A DNA stretch of 64,000 bases, from assembly GCA_017303575.1 (NCBI GenBank), contig JAFLCL010000011.1:1-64000 (forward strand), given 5' to 3'. Position 1 is the stretch's first letter, and each line of letters opens with the position of its first letter. Below are positions 1 to 8,497 of the stretch, in pieces. Source of the stretch: Deltaproteobacteria bacterium. GTDB taxonomy: Bacteria; Myxococcota_A; Polyangia; Polyangiales; Sandaracinaceae. Below the pieces are notes generated by a model. It saw only the letters and a list, made by a program, of their open reading frames with translations, was not told where the DNA came from and searched no databases. The position numbers and the translations under genes are program-made.

Positions 1-1
1 C

Positions 2-751
2 AGGCGGCCCGCGCCGCTCGAGCCGAGCGCTGCCGCGTCGGGCTTCACGTTGCTCGAGGTGATGGTCGCTGTCGCGATCCTCGGCATCACGCTCGTCTCG
101 ATCTTCTCGGCCGAGGCGGGGGCGATTCGCATGGCGGGACGCGCACGCTTGCTCACGACGGCCTCGCTCCTGGCCCGCTGCAAGATGGGCGAGATTGAAG
201 AAGAGATCATGCGCACGGGCTTTCCCGCCGTGTCGTCGCAGGGCTCCGACGAGTGCTGCGAGGGCGGCGAGATCGAGGGCTTCGAGTGTGAGTGGGAGAT
301 CTCGCGCGTCGTGATCCCGGACCAGATGCCGCTCGGTGAGGACGAAGAGGGCGGCGGCGTGCTCGGAGGCTTGCTCGGCGGCGCCGCGGGTGGTGCCGAA
401 GCAGGCGGTGCGCCGCCGGCGATGCCCTCCCCCGAGGCGATCCTCTCGGGCTCGATGATGGGCGGCGGCGGTGGCGGGAACATGATCAGCCAGATGGCGA
501 TGCAGTACGTGCTGCCGATGCTCAAGCCGATCATCGAGGAGCAGATCCGCCGCGCCACCGTCACCGTGCGATGGCGCGAGGGCGAGGGCTCGCAGGAATT
601 CGACGTGGTGCAGTACCTCGTCGCCGAGCAACTCAACGAAGCACAGATGCAGGCCGCCTCGGGCGGCGTGATCGGTGGCACCGGTGGAACCGGCGGCACC
701 GGCGGCACCGGCGGCACGGGACAGACCGGTCAGACGAGGACGGGCCAGTGA
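2..751 (+). CDS. gspI: Type II secretion minor pseudopilin GspI, 5' end outside window
   Basis: The reading frame is open to the window edge, and the type IV prepilin motif GFTLLEVMVAVAILG begins at base 41, so the TTG at 50 cannot be the real start because it would cut the motif. GspI is part of the pseudopilus tip complex in the inner membrane and periplasm. At least 249 residues are visible, against roughly 120-130 for typical GspI; the extra length is a Gly-rich insert (bases about 340-490) and a Gly-Thr repeat tail. The stop overlaps the GTG start of gspJ by 4 bases, so the two are translationally coupled. The family call rests on the prepilin motif and the operon; the insert is unusual. 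Confidence 0.85.
   Translation, partial: RRPAPLEPSAAASGFTLLEVMVAVAILGITLVSIFSAEAGAIRMAGRARLLTTASLLARCKMGEIEEEIMRTGFPAVSSQGSDECCEGGEIEGFECEWEISRVVIPDQMPLGEDEEGGGVLGGLLGGAAGGAEAGGAPPAMPSPEAILSGSMMGGGGGGNMISQMAMQYVLPMLKPIIEEQIRRATVTVRWREGEGSQEFDVVQYLVAEQLNEAQMQAASGGVIGGTGGTGGTGGTGGTGQTGQTRTGQ
674..736 (+). repeat. 9-bp tandem repeat in the 3' end of gspI
   Basis: Seven 9-base units of the type GGCGGCACC lie in phase with the codons and encode Gly-Gly-Thr triplets. The first five units are nearly identical and the last two have drifted (GGACAGACC, GGTCAGACG). In-frame slippage here would change the protein tail length without breaking the frame. Confidence 0.8.
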
Positions 752-1476
752 ACCGCGCGACCGAGCTCGCGAAGAAGCAGCGAAGCACGCGCACGGGCGG
801 CTTCACGCTCGTCGAGGCGCTCGTCGCGATCGCCGTGTTCGGCATCGTCGCGACGATCGTGTTCGGCGGCTTCTCGCAGACGATGCGCAACCGCCGCTTC
901 GTCGAGGCGCAGTCCGATCGCTCGCACGTCATCCGCGTCGCGATGGAGCGCATGGTCCGCGAGATCTCCTCGGCGTTCGTGTCGATCCACGTGAACCCGA
1001 ACCCGCAGCTCATCACGAGCCGCACCGGCTTCCACGGTCGACGTGAGGGACGCGGCGCGCGCCTCGACTTCACGTCGTTCTCGCACCGACGCCTCTACCG
1101 CGACGCGCACGAGTCCGATCAGAACGAGGTCGGCTACTTCATCGCGGAGTTCCGCGACGAGGACGGCCACTCGCACCACGCGCTCGTGCGCCGCGAGCAG
1201 AACCGCATCGACGACGACTTCGAGCGCGGTGGACAGAACGCGGTGCTCGTCGAGGACGTGATGGAGTTCGAGCTCAGCTTCCTCGACCCGATGTCCTTGG
1301 AATGGCGCGACACGTGGGACGCGTCGTCGGGTCAGGAGCAGAACCGTCTGCCCGCGCAGGTTCGCATCCGTCTCGTCGTCCCGCAGACGCAGAACCCGCG
1401 ACGCGAAGAGGTCTACACCACGCGCGCGATGGTCCCCATCGTCTGGGCGCTCAACCACGCCGTCTACAACCCCTGA
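748..1476 (+). CDS. gspJ: Type II secretion minor pseudopilin GspJ
   Basis: This 242-residue protein has a prepilin peptidase site and hydrophobic helix near residues 17-40 (GGFTLVEALVAIAVFG), followed by a globular domain of about 200 residues. GspJ caps the pseudopilus with GspI and GspK. The GTG start at 748 overlaps the gspI stop and leaves a basic leader of about 17 residues, as expected for a prepilin; a longer open frame begins at 571 but would place the prepilin helix too deep. No gspK lies between this gene and gspL, which is the usual place for it. Confidence 0.88.
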   Translation: MNRATELAKKQRSTRTGGFTLVEALVAIAVFGIVATIVFGGFSQTMRNRRFVEAQSDRSHVIRVAMERMVREISSAFVSIHVNPNPQLITSRTGFHGRREGRGARLDFTSFSHRRLYRDAHESDQNEVGYFIAEFRDEDGHSHHALVRREQNRIDDDFERGGQNAVLVEDVMEFELSFLDPMSLEWRDTWDASSGQEQNRLPAQVRIRLVVPQTQNPRREEVYTTRAMVPIVWALNHAVYNP

Positions 1477-1491
1477 TTCCGTCGTCGCATC

Positions 1492-3132
1492 ATGGCCACC
1501 TACGTAGGCATCGAGCAGGACTCTCTCTCCGTACGCGCCGCGATCGTGCGCTCGCAGCTGGGGCGCACGCAGATCGTGAAGTACGTGGAGCTCTGGCTCT
1601 CGCAGTTCCCGATGGGCAACGTCGAGCTCGTCGATCCCTCGAGCACCGAGCCGCAGGCCCCCGCCCCTGCGCTCGGAAGCCCTGCGCGACAAGCGATCGC
1701 GGAGATCCTGCGCCTCGCGGGCTCGGGCGCCGAGGTCATCGCGGCGATGCCGACCGAGGACGTCTCGCTCCGTCGCGTCGAGCTCCCGATGGCCGCGGCG
1801 CGCAAGGTCGACGAGCTCCTTCCGTTCGAGATCGAGTCGCTCATCCCCTTCGAGACCGACGCGACGCAGCTCGAGCACCAGACGATCGAGAGCGGCGACC
1901 CGACGAAGCTCCACTTGCTCGTGTGCGCGGCGCCGAAGGCGAAGATCCGACAGCGCCTCGATCAGCTCGCGGAGGTGGGCCTCGATCCCATGGCGCTCGT
2001 GCCGAGCGCACCGGCGCTCGCGGGGCTCTCCACGTTCCTCGCGAGCTTCGCGGTGACCGAAGCGCCGCAGATGCTCGTCACGATCCTCGTCGATCGCACC
2101 GAGATCGCGATCGTGCGCCGCGGCAAGTGCGAGCTCGCGCGCACGATCACCGCGGGCCACCGGCAGGTCGAGGAGATCGGCTACGCCGAGCCGCAGCCCG
2201 GCTCCGAGGCCGAGCGTCTCGCGCGCGAGCTGAGACAGACGATCACGAGCTACCGCATGCAGGGCGGCACGGAGCCCGAGGGCACGTGGGCGCTGGGCCT
2301 GATCGATCCGAGCGCGATGATCGTGCGCTGGCTCGGTCACGTGCTGAGCAAGAACGTCGAGCTGTTCGCGATGCCGGACGTGGCGGCCGGAACGAGCAAG
2401 ACGATCGAGGCGCCGCTCGACCCGGTGGCGAAGGCGCGCTTCGCGATCCCCCTCGGCCTCGTGGGGCACGTGCTCGCGAGGCAGCGGATCGATCTCCGCA
2501 AGGGCGAGTTCGTGCGCACGCGGCAGCTCGGCCTCGCACGGGAGCTGGCGCCCCTGCTCGGCATCGCGGCCATGGCGATCTTCTTCTCGTGGGGCTTCTC
2601 GGTGTACGCGCAGTACTCGGTGCTGCGTGCGCGCCGCGAGGTGCTCGAGAGCGAGCTCGCGCGCATCTCGCTCACGCACCTCGGTCAAGAGACCGTCGAT
2701 GTGACCGAGGCGCGCGAGCTGCTCGAGCAAGGTCGCGCCAACCCCGATCCGATGCCGCAGTGGACGGCGTTCGACGCGCTGCTCGCGATCTCGAACGCGA
2801 TCCCGGGCGGTGAGACGGGGGGCATCACGCACGACGTGCAGCGCCTGCAGATCGATCTCGCGCAGGATCGGAGCGAGGGCCACTTCGAGCTGCAGGGCGT
2901 GGTCGGCACGATCGAAGAGAGCGATCGTGTGCGCGCGGCGCTCGCCGAGATCCCGTGCTTCCAGAACCTCGAGCAGGCGGGCGCCACCACGCCGGCCGCC
3001 GATGGTCGTCGTCAGTACCGCCTCGAGGCCGACATCCGCTGCCCCGACGAGCGTCGCGCTTCGGACGACACGGGTCGTCGTCGTGGTCGTCGATCGGGCG
3101 GCGCGGCCGCCGCGGCGCAGGGAGGCGAGTGA
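1492..3132 (+). CDS. gspL: Type II secretion inner-membrane platform protein GspL
   Basis: This 546-residue protein has a cytoplasmic actin/PilM-like domain (about 1-340), one transmembrane segment near residues 352-372 and a periplasmic ferredoxin-like domain. GspL recruits the GspE ATPase to the platform and pairs with GspM. Start ATG follows gspJ by 15 bases. The stop overlaps the ATG of gspM (TGATG), indicating coupling. The C-terminal tail is rich in Arg, Gly and Ala (last 25 or so residues), which is not typical of the family. Identification rests on architecture plus operon position. Confidence 0.85.
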   Translation: MATYVGIEQDSLSVRAAIVRSQLGRTQIVKYVELWLSQFPMGNVELVDPSSTEPQAPAPALGSPARQAIAEILRLAGSGAEVIAAMPTEDVSLRRVELPMAAARKVDELLPFEIESLIPFETDATQLEHQTIESGDPTKLHLLVCAAPKAKIRQRLDQLAEVGLDPMALVPSAPALAGLSTFLASFAVTEAPQMLVTILVDRTEIAIVRRGKCELARTITAGHRQVEEIGYAEPQPGSEAERLARELRQTITSYRMQGGTEPEGTWALGLIDPSAMIVRWLGHVLSKNVELFAMPDVAAGTSKTIEAPLDPVAKARFAIPLGLVGHVLARQRIDLRKGEFVRTRQLGLARELAPLLGIAAMAIFFSWGFSVYAQYSVLRARREVLESELARISLTHLGQETVDVTEARELLEQGRANPDPMPQWTAFDALLAISNAIPGGETGGITHDVQRLQIDLAQDRSEGHFELQGVVGTIEESDRVRAALAEIPCFQNLEQAGATTPAADGRRQYRLEADIRCPDERRASDDTGRRRGRRSGGAAAAAQGGE

Positions 3133-3740
3133 TGCGTGCACGTCTCGAAGCCGCATGGGCGGGCCTCAACGATCGCGAGAAGCGCCTCGTGGGCATCATG
3201 GGTGTCGTGTTCGCGCTGCTCGCGATCTTCCTGCCCATGTACCTCCTCAGCACCTCGATCGCCGCGCTCGAGGACGAGAACGAAGAGATCGCGACGGTCA
3301 TGCGCGACATCGAGCGCGCCGCGCCTCAGCTCGCCGAGCGTGAGGCCGCGCGACGCGCCGCCGAGGCTCGCTACGACATCCAAGCGCCCGCACTGTCGTC
3401 GCTCCTCGAGGCGCAGAGCCGCGATCAGACGATGGCGATCAACGCGGTGACGAACCAGCCCGAGGTGCAGGAGGGCCGCTTCCGTCGCCGTCACGTGCGC
3501 GCGTCGTTCCCTGGAACGGGCCTTCGCGCGGCAGTGAAGCTGATGAATTCGCTCGAGGCCTCGCAGTACCCCATCGCGCTCGAGCGCGTGCACATCGATC
3601 ACTTCGCGCCCGGCGAGGATCGCTACAACGTCGAGCTCGGCGTGATCACCTACGACCGCCAGGGACCGGCCGAAGGTGCCGCGCCGGCGACGCCCGCCCG
3701 TCCTCAGCCCGCCGGACGCGCGGGCCCTCCCACTCCCTGA
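3132..3740 (+). CDS. gspM: Type II secretion protein GspM
   Basis: This 202-residue protein has a short cytoplasmic start, a transmembrane helix at about residues 19-40 and a coiled-coil region leading into a small periplasmic domain, the GspM layout. It stabilises GspL at the inner membrane. The ATG at 3132 overlaps the gspL stop by one base and is preferred to an upstream in-frame start at 2955 that lies inside gspL. The tail is Pro/Ala rich. Confidence 0.82.
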   Translation: MRARLEAAWAGLNDREKRLVGIMGVVFALLAIFLPMYLLSTSIAALEDENEEIATVMRDIERAAPQLAEREAARRAAEARYDIQAPALSSLLEAQSRDQTMAINAVTNQPEVQEGRFRRRHVRASFPGTGLRAAVKLMNSLEASQYPIALERVHIDHFAPGEDRYNVELGVITYDRQGPAEGAAPATPARPQPAGRAGPPTP

Positions 3741-3745
3741 TCGCC

Positions 3746-4843
3746 ATGAGCTCCACCACTTCACCGTCGGCGTTCCAGAGCTTCCTCGCGCGCTTTCGTC
3801 GCTCGGGCTCTCCGTCGCCACGCCCCCTCAGCCCGCAGACCGGAGGACGCCGGTGGCTGCGCGTCACCGGCTACGTGCTCTTCTTCCTCGTCTCGTTCGT
3901 GACGTTCACGTACCTCACGTTCCCCTACGACCGCGTGCGCGACTTCGTCGTGCACCAGATCGAGAGCGCCCTCCCGGGCAGCGAGGTCGAGATCGTGAGC
4001 CTCGAGCCCGCGTGGCTGACCGGCATCGAAGCGCACGGTGTGCGCATCCGCTTGCCGCCCGAGCCCGTCGAGCCCGCCCGTCCGGGCACGCCGGCGGCAG
4101 GCGAATCGCGACGCCCCGTTCGGCCCAGCGTCACCGTTCCCTACCTCTACGCCCGCCTCAGCATCCTCTCGTACCTGCTCGGCACCACCGAGGTCGTGTT
4201 CGAGGTGGAGACCGACGGCGGCGGAACGATCGAAGGATCGGTCACCGACACGGGCACCGAGAGCCACGTCACCGCGCACCTCGATGCCGTCGATCTGCGA
4301 CGCATCGGCGTCCTGCGTCACTACCTCGGCATGTCGCTCGCGGGTGAGGTGAGCGGCGACATCGATCTCCAGCTCGCCGACGAGCCGGACGGGACCGACG
4401 GAACGATCGCGCTCTCCATCGCGGGCGCGTCGATCGGCGACGAGCAGTTCACGGTGCCGCTGCCCGTGCCGGGCATGACGGGCCTCCAGCTCACGCGCGT
4501 GACGGTCGGCGAGCTCACGCTGAATGTCACGGTCGAGGACGGCGTGGGCCGCATCGAGCGCTTCGCTGGTGATGGCGACGACATCATCCTCCGCGGCACC
4601 GGCTCGATCCGATTGCATCGCTCGCTGCGCATGACAGCGCTCGACGTGCTGCTCCGCGCGGCCATCCAGCCCGCGTACCTCACGCGCAACCCCGCGGTGG
4701 ATGGCGCCCTCCAGCTCGCGGGATCGAGCCCGCTCGTCGCGCCGTACCGCGCGCCCGACGGTGCATTCCAGGTCCGCCTGCAAGGAACGCTGGGCAGCCG
4801 CGTGACCGCGCTGGCGGCGGGAAGCGCGTCGATCCCGCAGTAG
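3746..4843 (+). CDS. gspN: Type II secretion system protein GspN
   Basis: This 365-residue protein starts five bases after gspM. It has a basic N-terminus, a transmembrane helix at about 40-59, then a periplasmic beta-rich domain. The segment around residues 70-100 (IESALPGSEVEIVSLEPAW) and the membrane anchoring fit the GspN family found in delta-proteobacterial-type systems. It is the last gene of the visible operon. Its exact role is less defined than that of the other Gsp proteins. Confidence 0.78.
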   Translation: MSSTTSPSAFQSFLARFRRSGSPSPRPLSPQTGGRRWLRVTGYVLFFLVSFVTFTYLTFPYDRVRDFVVHQIESALPGSEVEIVSLEPAWLTGIEAHGVRIRLPPEPVEPARPGTPAAGESRRPVRPSVTVPYLYARLSILSYLLGTTEVVFEVETDGGGTIEGSVTDTGTESHVTAHLDAVDLRRIGVLRHYLGMSLAGEVSGDIDLQLADEPDGTDGTIALSIAGASIGDEQFTVPLPVPGMTGLQLTRVTVGELTLNVTVEDGVGRIERFAGDGDDIILRGTGSIRLHRSLRMTALDVLLRAAIQPAYLTRNPAVDGALQLAGSSPLVAPYRAPDGAFQVRLQGTLGSRVTALAAGSASIPQ

Positions 4844-4894
4844 CCCTCGATCTGCCGGCCGTGCGCCCGGGATTTTACCGAGTCACGTCGGACA

Positions 4895-4924
4895 CTTGAA
4901 CCTTCTTCAACGCGCGATTCCATC
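4895..4924 (+). promoter_or_regulatory. Possible heat-shock-type promoter ahead of the Hsp70 gene
   Basis: CTTGAA (4895-4900), then 16 bases, then ATTCCATC (4917-4924) resembles a sigma-32 class promoter (CTTGAA / CCCCAT-T). The same stretch holds an inverted repeat TTGAA-CCTTC-TTCAA at 4896-4910. It lies 40-70 bases before the Hsp70 ATG at 4964. This is read by eye only. Confidence 0.3.
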
Positions 4925-4963
4925 GACAAGCACCGCCCGAGTCGCGCACAATCGCCGTCGCTA

Positions 4964-6793
4964 ATGCCGCGTGTCATCGGCATCGACCTCGGAACGACGA
5001 ACTGCTGTGTGGCCGTCGTGGATGGAACCCGATCGCAGGTCCTCCACAACAAGGCCGGCTACAAGACCACGCCCTCCGTGATCGCGGTCACCGAGGACGG
5101 CAAGCGTCTCATCGGCCAGCTCGCCGTTCGTCAGCAGGTCACCAACCCCGAGCACACCGTCTACGCGGCCAAGCGCCTGATCGGCCGCGCGTTCGACTCG
5201 CCGCAGGTGCAGCACGCCATGAAGGTGTGCCCGTACCGCATCGTGCAGGGTCCGAACAACGACGTGCGCATCGAGCTGCGCGGCAAGATCTATTCGATTC
5301 CCGAGACCTCGGCGATGTTGCTCCAAGAGATGCGAGCGCTCGCGGAGGAGCAGCTCGGGGAGACCGTCGAGCACGCGGTGGTCACGGTGCCCGCGTACTT
5401 CAACGACAACCAGCGTCAGGCCGTGCGTGACGCGGGTCGCATCGCGGGCCTCGACGTGCTGCGCATCCTCAACGAGCCCACCGCCGCTGCGATCGCGTAC
5501 GGACACACCCGCGACACGGCCAAGACGATCGTCGTCTACGACATGGGCGGCGGCACCTTCGACGTCTCGATCGTGCGCGTGGATCCGGGCACCGGCTACG
5601 ACGTCATCGCGACCACGGGCGACTCGTACCTGGGCGGCGAGGACTTCGACAACCGCGTGGTCGAGTGGATGATCGATCGCCTCAAAGAGTCCTCGGGCAT
5701 CGACGCGACCGAGTCGCCGCTCGCGCTCGCGCGCATGCGGCAGGCCGCGCAGAAGGCCAAGTGCGAGCTCTCGGACATCGCAGCCGCGGAGATCCAGCTG
5801 CCGTTCCTCATGACGGGCTCGCAGGGCGCGGTGCACCTCGAGACCACGCTGCGCCGCGACGAGCTCGAGAAGATGACGGGCGATCTCGTCACGCGAAGCC
5901 TCGCGATCTGCGAGAAGGCGCTGCGCCTCGCGGAGCTGCGCATCAAGGACGTCGAGGAGGTCGTGCTCGTCGGCGGCATGACGCGCATGCCCGCGGTGCA
6001 GCGCGCTGTCTTCGAGTTCTTCGAGCGCGAGCCGAGCCGAGGCGTGCACCCCGACGAGGTCGTCGCCGTCGGCGCTGCGATCCACGGCCAGCAGCTGCTC
6101 GCGAGCCAAGAGGGACAAGGGAGCTCGGTTCCCCTCCACGACGTCACCGCGCACGCGCTCGGCATCATGACGGCGGGCGGCAACTTCGACCCGGTGATCC
6201 CCGCGAACACCACGGTCCCCGTGCGCATCGGCAACGTCTTCGCGACGAGCCGCGACAACCAGGAGCAGGTGAAGATCGTCGTGCTCCAGGGTGAGAGCAC
6301 CAAGGCCGCGCAGAACGAGTTCCTCGGTCAGTTCGCGCTCACGGGGCTCCGCAAGGCCAAGGCGGGCGAGGTCGAGGTCGAGGTCGTCTTCGAGATCGAC
6401 GACGACGGCATCTTCCGCGTGGCGGCGATCGATCGCGAGACGGGCGAGGCGCAGACGATCGAGGTGCTCGCGCAGAGCGGCCTCGACGAGGCAGAGATCT
6501 CGAAGATGATGAGCGACGCCGAGCAGCACATGGCGGACCGGCGTGAGCTCGAGGAGCAGGAGCGCAACCGCCAGGGCATCCACGTGCTCCTGGCGGATCT
6601 CGATCGACTCTTGCCCCAGGCCGAGCAAAAGGTCGCGAGCACGCCCGTCGCCGCGGCGGCGATCGTCAAGGCGCGCAAGGCCGTCGATCAGGTGCGACAC
6701 CAGGTCGATCACGGCGACCCGAAGAAGCTCGGCGACAACCTCGCCACGCTGCAGAAGCTCTCGGGGATGCTGAAGCAGGTCCTCTCGCGTTGA
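4964..6793 (+). CDS. Hsp70/DnaK-family chaperone, divergent paralogue
   Basis: This 609-residue protein has the Hsp70 ATPase signatures IDLGTTN (residues 7-13), VVTVPAYFND, the phosphate motif GGGTFDVS near 195-202 and VVLVGGMTRMP. It has a beta substrate-binding domain and a helical lid. It differs from housekeeping DnaK: the linker/substrate region reads DVTAHALGI rather than the usual DVTPLSLGI, and the acidic C-terminal tail is missing, the protein ending LKQVLSR. No grpE or dnaJ is adjacent, so it is likely a specialised paralogue. It is monocistronic as far as can be seen. Confidence 0.9.
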   Translation: MPRVIGIDLGTTNCCVAVVDGTRSQVLHNKAGYKTTPSVIAVTEDGKRLIGQLAVRQQVTNPEHTVYAAKRLIGRAFDSPQVQHAMKVCPYRIVQGPNNDVRIELRGKIYSIPETSAMLLQEMRALAEEQLGETVEHAVVTVPAYFNDNQRQAVRDAGRIAGLDVLRILNEPTAAAIAYGHTRDTAKTIVVYDMGGGTFDVSIVRVDPGTGYDVIATTGDSYLGGEDFDNRVVEWMIDRLKESSGIDATESPLALARMRQAAQKAKCELSDIAAAEIQLPFLMTGSQGAVHLETTLRRDELEKMTGDLVTRSLAICEKALRLAELRIKDVEEVVLVGGMTRMPAVQRAVFEFFEREPSRGVHPDEVVAVGAAIHGQQLLASQEGQGSSVPLHDVTAHALGIMTAGGNFDPVIPANTTVPVRIGNVFATSRDNQEQVKIVVLQGESTKAAQNEFLGQFALTGLRKAKAGEVEVEVVFEIDDDGIFRVAAIDRETGEAQTIEVLAQSGLDEAEISKMMSDAEQHMADRRELEEQERNRQGIHVLLADLDRLLPQAEQKVASTPVAAAAIVKARKAVDQVRHQVDHGDPKKLGDNLATLQKLSGMLKQVLSR

Positions 6794-6865
6794 CACGAAG
6801 AGCCCCGCCGAGCGTCGCGTGAGGCGTCCAAGCGCGGTCGGGGCCCCGCGAGGCGGGTGGGGAAA

Positions 6866-7864
6866 TCAACGCGCCGAGGAGACCGTGCGCGCGGCCTCGG
6901 CGAAGCGCGGAAGCCACGTGTCGCGATCCGTCTCCGAGACGACGCCAGCGACGAGGAACGTCTCGTCGGCGAGGTAGACCACGGCGGCGTACGTCGCGAG
7001 CGGCGTGGTGGTGCCGTCGGGGCGCTCGTTCTCCTGCCAGCCCGTGATCTCGCAGCCCTCGACGGTGTCCGTCTCGATGCGTCCACGCGTGCGCACGTGA
7101 TCGTCGGTGATCGGGCCCGCCTGGAAGAGAATGGGCTCGCACGCGTCGTCCCGTTGGGCGAGCGGCACCTGCGCGGGCACAGCGATGAGGAAGAGCGTGG
7201 GCGCGCCGATCACCGGCGGCACCATCTGACCTTCCACGCCGTAGGTGACCGAGCCCGTCGTCGATCGATCGAGCACGAGGCCGGTCGGCGCGGTGAGACG
7301 AAACCCCACGGCCGCCTCGGGATCGAGCGGAACGGTCGTGTCCCAGCTCGCCGTGAGCACGCTCGCACGCACGAGGTCGCGCACACGCTCGCTGCGCGAC
7401 GCGTCGTAGGCCCCAGCCACCACGAACGCGCGATCGCCCTCGGTCACCAGCACCCACACACGCTCGAGCAGCAGGTCCTGTCCCGTCTCCTGATGATCGA
7501 CGTGCAGCGTCACAGCACGGCCCGCGACCTCGACCTCTTCGGTCTCGAGTGACTCCGCGTCCGCCGCGATGCCGCGCTCGAACGTCGCGATGACCTGGGC
7601 ATCGCCCTGCGCCGCGGCGACGAGCATCTGGATCCGGCGCGCGCGATGCACGAAGCCCGCGCCGAACGGCGTCGGCTCGCTGCCGCGCGGCGCACGCATC
7701 GAGACGCCGGTGCCCGGAACCTGCCGCATCGGATCGAGCGGAAGCGCCTCCGGCGCCTCGACAGTCTGCGTCGTCTCGGGCGGAGGTGTCGTCCGCGGGG
7801 CAGTGCGAGCACCACCACAACCGACCAGCACGAGCAGCAGCGAGACGAAGAGCCGAGTCGACAT
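6866..7864 (-). CDS. Predicted lipoprotein of unknown function
   Basis: This 332-residue protein begins with a lipoprotein signal; the lipobox is LVGC with the acylated Cys at 16. The ATG at 7864 was chosen over an in-frame start 30 bases upstream because it gives a compact signal peptide. The mature part starts with a Thr/Pro-rich linker, then a globular domain with two similar-looking halves, each with an aspartate/glutamate-rich beta pattern and words such as RAFVVAGAYD and ETFLVAGVVSE. I recognise no family. It converges on the Hsp70 gene across 72 bases. Confidence 0.7.
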   Translation of the reverse strand: MSTRLFVSLLLVLVGCGGARTAPRTTPPPETTQTVEAPEALPLDPMRQVPGTGVSMRAPRGSEPTPFGAGFVHRARRIQMLVAAAQGDAQVIATFERGIAADAESLETEEVEVAGRAVTLHVDHQETGQDLLLERVWVLVTEGDRAFVVAGAYDASRSERVRDLVRASVLTASWDTTVPLDPEAAVGFRLTAPTGLVLDRSTTGSVTYGVEGQMVPPVIGAPTLFLIAVPAQVPLAQRDDACEPILFQAGPITDDHVRTRGRIETDTVEGCEITGWQENERPDGTTTPLATYAAVVYLADETFLVAGVVSETDRDTWLPRFAEAARTVSSAR

Positions 7865-7901
7865 CGAGAGTCCGCTTAGCACGTCGGTCCGCACGAGAGA
7901 C

Positions 7902-7949
7902 GATCAGCGCCCGAGACCGATCAGGACTCAGAGACCGAGAAAGATTCGA
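7902..7949. repeat. Dispersed intergenic element, copy A
   Basis: The stretch GATCAG..CCCGAGACC..CTCAGAGACCGAGAAAGATTCGA is shared, with gaps, with 63589-63642. The 23-base core at 7927-7949 matches the core at 63620-63642 at 21 of 23 positions. Both copies are between genes. A shorter match (AGAGACCGAGAAA) occurs on the opposite strand near 59677-59700, upstream of a PilZ gene. Function unknown. Confidence 0.55.
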
Positions 7950-7976
7950 GACGTCGCTCGCGGGGAGCCAGCCGGC

Positions 7977-8077
7977 GGGGGCGAAGCCCCCTTGAGGCGC
8001 GAGCGATGGAGGAGCGAAGCGACGAAGGAGCGATGGGGGTGCGGGGGTCGGGCCCCCGCATCGAGCGCCGGAGGCGC
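7977..8077. repeat. Intergenic patch with three GC hairpins
   Basis: Three perfect inverted repeats lie in a row: GGGGGC-GAA-GCCCCC (7977-7991), GCGGGGG-TCGGG-CCCCCGC (8041-8059) and GCGCC-GGA-GGCGC (8065-8077). Between them is a purine-rich run with repeated GGAGCGA words. No T-tract follows, so simple terminators are not obvious. The patch separates a minus-strand lipoprotein from a minus-strand membrane protein gene, so it is just downstream of the latter. It looks like a repetitive extragenic element. Confidence 0.5.
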
Positions 8078-8084
8078 GGGAAAC

Positions 8085-8438
8085 TCAGGAGAGGCGACGG
8101 CGCAGCCAGAGCCAGCCGAGGCCGAACGTCATCACCACGAACACGCGCTCCATCCACGTCAGCGCGCGGGGCTTGGAGGGGATCGCGATGGACGCGCTCA
8201 CGGGCGCGGGAGGCAACGCCGCGAGCGCGAGGCGCGCGGCCTCGGCGTCGAGCGCCATCGCACGCTGCGTCATGCCCGAGCGACGCGGCGGCTCCCCGAG
8301 CGTGATGCCGCAGTAGCCGCAGAGGCTGGCTCCGAGCTCGCTCGGAGCATCGCAGTGAGGGCACACGCTGCCCTTCGACGCGCGAGCGCGAGCGAGGGGA
8401 CTGGGTGCGACGGACGAGGCAACACCGGCGGCGAGCAT
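8085..8438 (-). CDS. Small zinc-ribbon membrane protein
   Basis: This 117-residue protein has a zinc ribbon CPHC...CGYC near residues 24-44 and a hydrophobic C-terminal segment (about 95-113) ending in RRRLS, so it is probably a C-tail-anchored membrane protein. The ATG at 8438 is chosen because upstream codons are Arg-rich shadow sequence. It is divergent from thyA with 59 bases between starts. Function unknown. Confidence 0.6.
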   Translation of the reverse strand: MLAAGVASSVAPSPLARARASKGSVCPHCDAPSELGASLCGYCGITLGEPPRRSGMTQRAMALDAEAARLALAALPPAPVSASIAIPSKPRALTWMERVFVVMTFGLGWLWLRRRLS

Positions 8439-8497
8439 GCGTCGCGAGTAACCGAGCTCGCGCCGCGGGCGCAAGAAACCGGCTACACCTTGCCGCC

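Noticed and set aside
50-52. TTG at 50 as the gspI start
   Set aside because: It would cut the prepilin motif GFTLLE; the frame is open upstream to the window edge.
730-3156. 808-residue minus-strand open frame across gspI-gspM
   Set aside because: It is opposite a coherent type II secretion operon, is Arg/His/Glu-rich without a domain, and fits the shadow expected at this G+C content. The same goes for the long frames opposite the Hsp70, LamG and kinase genes (4961-6796, 54137-56620, 56293-58581).
4896-4910. CIRCE element for HrcA ahead of the Hsp70 gene
   Set aside because: The inverted repeat TTGAA-CCTTC-TTCAA has no resemblance to TTAGCACTC-N9-GAGTGCTAA.
6802-6857. Terminator between the Hsp70 gene and the lipoprotein gene
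   Set aside because: GC stems are present (for example CCCGC-GAG-GCGGG at 6845-6857), but there is no T-tract on either strand, so it is not called.
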